Of a stretch of 64,000 nucleotides of DNA, positions 61,657 to 64,000 are shown piece by piece. The position numbers and the translations under genes are program-made. The notes under the pieces are model-generated. The model did not search any database, was not told the origin of the DNA, and worked only from the letters and a program-made list of their open reading frames with translations. The DNA lies in contig SFZH01000008.1 of NCBI GenBank assembly GCA_021234535.1, positions 25,808,455 to 25,872,454 of the forward strand, given 5' to 3'. The first letter of the stretch is position 1; every line of letters begins with the position of its first letter. Source of the stretch: Stichopus chloronotus. Lineage: Eukaryota; Echinodermata; Holothuroidea; Aspidochirotida; Stichopodidae.

Positions 61657-64000
61657 ACATTTTCATTTCTCACGAAATGGATTTATACAGGAACAGAACA
61701 ACGATGTGGAAAGACTACATGATGTCACTAATGGTAATAGAAAAGTGTTGCATTGTCCTTTCTAAAAGTATTATTGTCTGTTTAGAAACTGTCGTTACTC
61801 TGTTCGTCCTTCACATACAATATCGATACACAAGGGGCGTAGCCAGGTTTTCTTTGTGAGCAGGGGGGGGGGGGGGCAAAATCGACTCATCGTCCCCATT
61901 TTTGACCGTCGTCCTGGGGAAGGGTAAAAGGGGAGGGGTATCTGCCTCCCAGTTCTTAATCCAAGATTTCAGGTTAGTCAGTACACATGTAAGTGAGATG
62001 ATTTAAGGTCTCATGAGATTATTTTGGGATTATTTTGGCTTTGTTAGTGGTGTAAAAGTGACTGTTTTTACACCTGCACCCATAAGTCTAATGTAAAGGT
62101 TACAGGGCGGAACAAGAATTTAAAGTGGCAGAGGGTCAGCAGGACTATCTAAGCGGAGCGCACCACCATTATTTGAAGCGGAGCGTAAAAGAAATGTTTT
62201 GACTTTTTCAAAGCGTCCAGATGGCCTAAAACGGCATTTCTCGAGAGGTTCCAAGCTGTATGTACAAAGCCTTGAAACAGGGATATCATGACTGAAAATT
62301 CTCAATTAATGAGATAAAAATCAATGTACTGAAAAATGGTAATACATATCAGAATGGTTGAGATGATACAAGAATGATAATGAATTATGCATCCTCTTAC
62401 ATTTATTCTTGGAACTGTTAGCAATTAATAGGCGCAGGGGGAGGGGACTGAACAAACCTTTGGTCCAAACATTTCATTGGTTGATAATGATTCATTTTAA
62501 GCTTGAAAATAAAAAAAAGGTAATACGTATCATATGGCTTGAGATGATACAAGAATGATAATGAATTATGCATCCTGTTACATTTATTCTTGGACTGTTG
62601 GTAAATGTTAGGGGGAGGATACTGAACATATCATTAGACCCAACTTCTCATTTGATGATAACGACTCATTTTAAACTTGAAAATAAAAATGGAAATCGGG
62701 GTTGAACATGTATTTTATCTAACGCAACACGACACAAACGCGACACAAACTCTCATTGGAAATCTTTTACGGGAAATCCCTGCGTAAAACGTGAGCTTGT
62801 TGCATGCATGTACCCCTAGTGAAACAGTTCCACATTTTTGAACTGAAAATGACCTACTTTTAAGTAGTAGAACTGATATATTTTTAAGTAGTAGAATTGA
62901 AGTACATTTAGATAATATGACAGAATATTGGTTCGTATTGCCAATAGCCTTGGTTGGCATTCATTGACAACCAATACTTTTGGGAAGTTATTTTTTCCAT
63001 TTAATTCAGGGTTAGAGTGGAAAAAAATAGAGGAACATTGTTTCCATAATCTATGACATCATTAACATTGATCATTAATCATTGATTGACTGTTCGGGGA
63101 GGCACTCTTCGTCTCTTGTCAATGCATCCTGCATGATATAAATACTGTATGCCTTCCTTTCTGCTGCGGATCCCTTCCCCTATAGCCGCATACTCGTTTA
63201 CTTAGTAGGCCCAAAAGCGACAGGCGCATCTATAGCCAATTGAAACCTCGAAGCAACGATTTCACTTTCATGAACACATTGTTTCAATTGTGTTGTTTAT
63301 CTGTTTTGTCATAGTTTTCAATACTGGACCATAAAAAAGATCACACTTTTTCCAGTAACTCCGTACTCTGTCAATTAATTATCCCTGCCTCCTCACGTCC
63401 CTTTTCTCATTGCGCTCCATTTTTCATCATCAGTGACAGCGCCCACAAAATTCTGTGGGAGAGGGGTGTTCTACTTCTTCCCACCCCAACCCTAGCTAGC
63501 TATGCCAGTGTCGAAACATAAAGATGTGACTCTTCTAAAGGCCGTTCATTCTGAACTTATAGAATCCCTGACTAAGTCATCCTATAAATTCTTCGAAATG
63601 GTAACATCTTTGTATCGAAATTGTTTGTTACAAATTGTAGCAGGCAAATTCACGTGTGACTTTCAAGAAAGAAAGTCATTCAAGCAAACATTTAAGTTAG
63701 AACCAATTAAATGAGGTAATGCACAATTTGCTTCGTTTCGTACACATCGACATCAACAATCTGTGTCTTTCGCTTTTATTTTAACACTGTGCAGCTGCTG
63801 GAAACAGTTCCAACCTTCCGGAGAAAGTGATCTAATTTTGGCGATTAAAAAGTCTAAGTGTCGTCAGCAGTCCAGAATTGCCCGTGTCATACTAGGTCAC
63901 CTGCTCAACCCCTCAACCGTCGACTACCACCCCACCCTTCAATACTTTGCGGGTAACTTAACATTTCATAGTGTGAAGAAAATTAGATGTTAACATTTGT
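61657..64000. other. Right flank, no recognisable gene
   Basis: Open frames here are under 80 codons and show no domain. There is a transposon-like CAAGGGGCGTAGCCAGG word at 61831 followed by a G-run, a tandem duplication at 62338-62690, and unique-looking sequence to the end. Confidence 0.45.
62338..62690 (+). repeat. 180-bp tandem duplication
   Basis: Units 62338-62515 and 62519-62690 share long blocks such as GATACAAGAATGATAATGAA, TTATGCATCCT, TTACATTTATTCTTGGA, GATAATGATTCATTTTAA and CTTGAAAATAAAAA. There are several small indels between them. Confidence 0.8.

Noticed and set aside
61831..61880. CAAGGGGCGTAGCCAGG start of a hAT-like element
   Set aside because: No inverted partner or matching 8-mer was found downstream in the window, so its extent cannot be stated.

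Overview
This is a stretch of AT-rich eukaryotic (metazoan) nuclear DNA. The evidence is a spliced animal synaptobrevin gene with GT..AG introns, large introns full of DNA transposons and microsatellites, a CR1-type LINE fragment, and long gene-free intervals. The style of the synaptobrevin, the pogo/Tigger transposase with a PHD-like finger, the many hAT miniatures and the nuclear-receptor-half-site repeats suggest a marine invertebrate deuterostome. An echinoderm such as a sea cucumber is my best guess, but the species cannot be proven from this window.

Layout: (1) 1-3420 is non-coding with a degenerate GATATC minisatellite. (2) 3421-6820 is a pogo/Tigger transposon with inverted ends, subterminal repeats and a frameshifted transposase on the minus strand. 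(3) 7083-7846 is a hAT miniature with a perfect 8-bp target duplication. (4) 7855-19078 has no recognisable gene and holds simple repeats and small hAT relics. (5) 19079-23037, minus strand, holds four coding exons of a synaptobrevin/VAMP gene whose joined length would be 116 residues. Its start codon appears to be split across an intron, and a candidate first exon with a cAMP-response element lies at about 50.13 kb, giving a first intron of about 27 kb. (6) That intron is packed with mobile DNA: a 4.6-kb TA-flanked element with CGACTATA/CGACGATA arrays, several hAT elements with target duplications, a CR1-like LINE split by a hAT, a repeat family carrying perfect DR1 sites, and a high density of TACTGTA/TACAGTA heptamers.

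(7) 52.7-61.7 kb is the most interesting part. It is a same-strand cluster of immunoglobulin-superfamily transmembrane receptors. Two nearly intronless paralogues (52722-54593 and 56936-58864) each have a signal peptide, three Ig-like domains, one membrane helix and a long acidic cytoplasmic tail. The tails end in paired YxxI motifs with exactly 14 residues between them, and both carry a PxxPxR SH3-ligand motif. Each copy contains two one-base frameshifts (+1, then -1) with clear homology preserved on both sides. A third, broken copy of the tail survives at 61543-61656. (8) 61657-64000 contains a 180-bp tandem duplication and no gene I recognise.

The VAMP gene and the receptor cluster appear to be divergently arranged around about 50.2-52.7 kb. 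Nothing in the sequence links them functionally. VAMP is a vesicle-fusion R-SNARE. The receptors look like cell-surface signalling molecules, plausibly innate-immune or adhesive, that would signal through tyrosine phosphorylation and SH3/SH2 adaptors.
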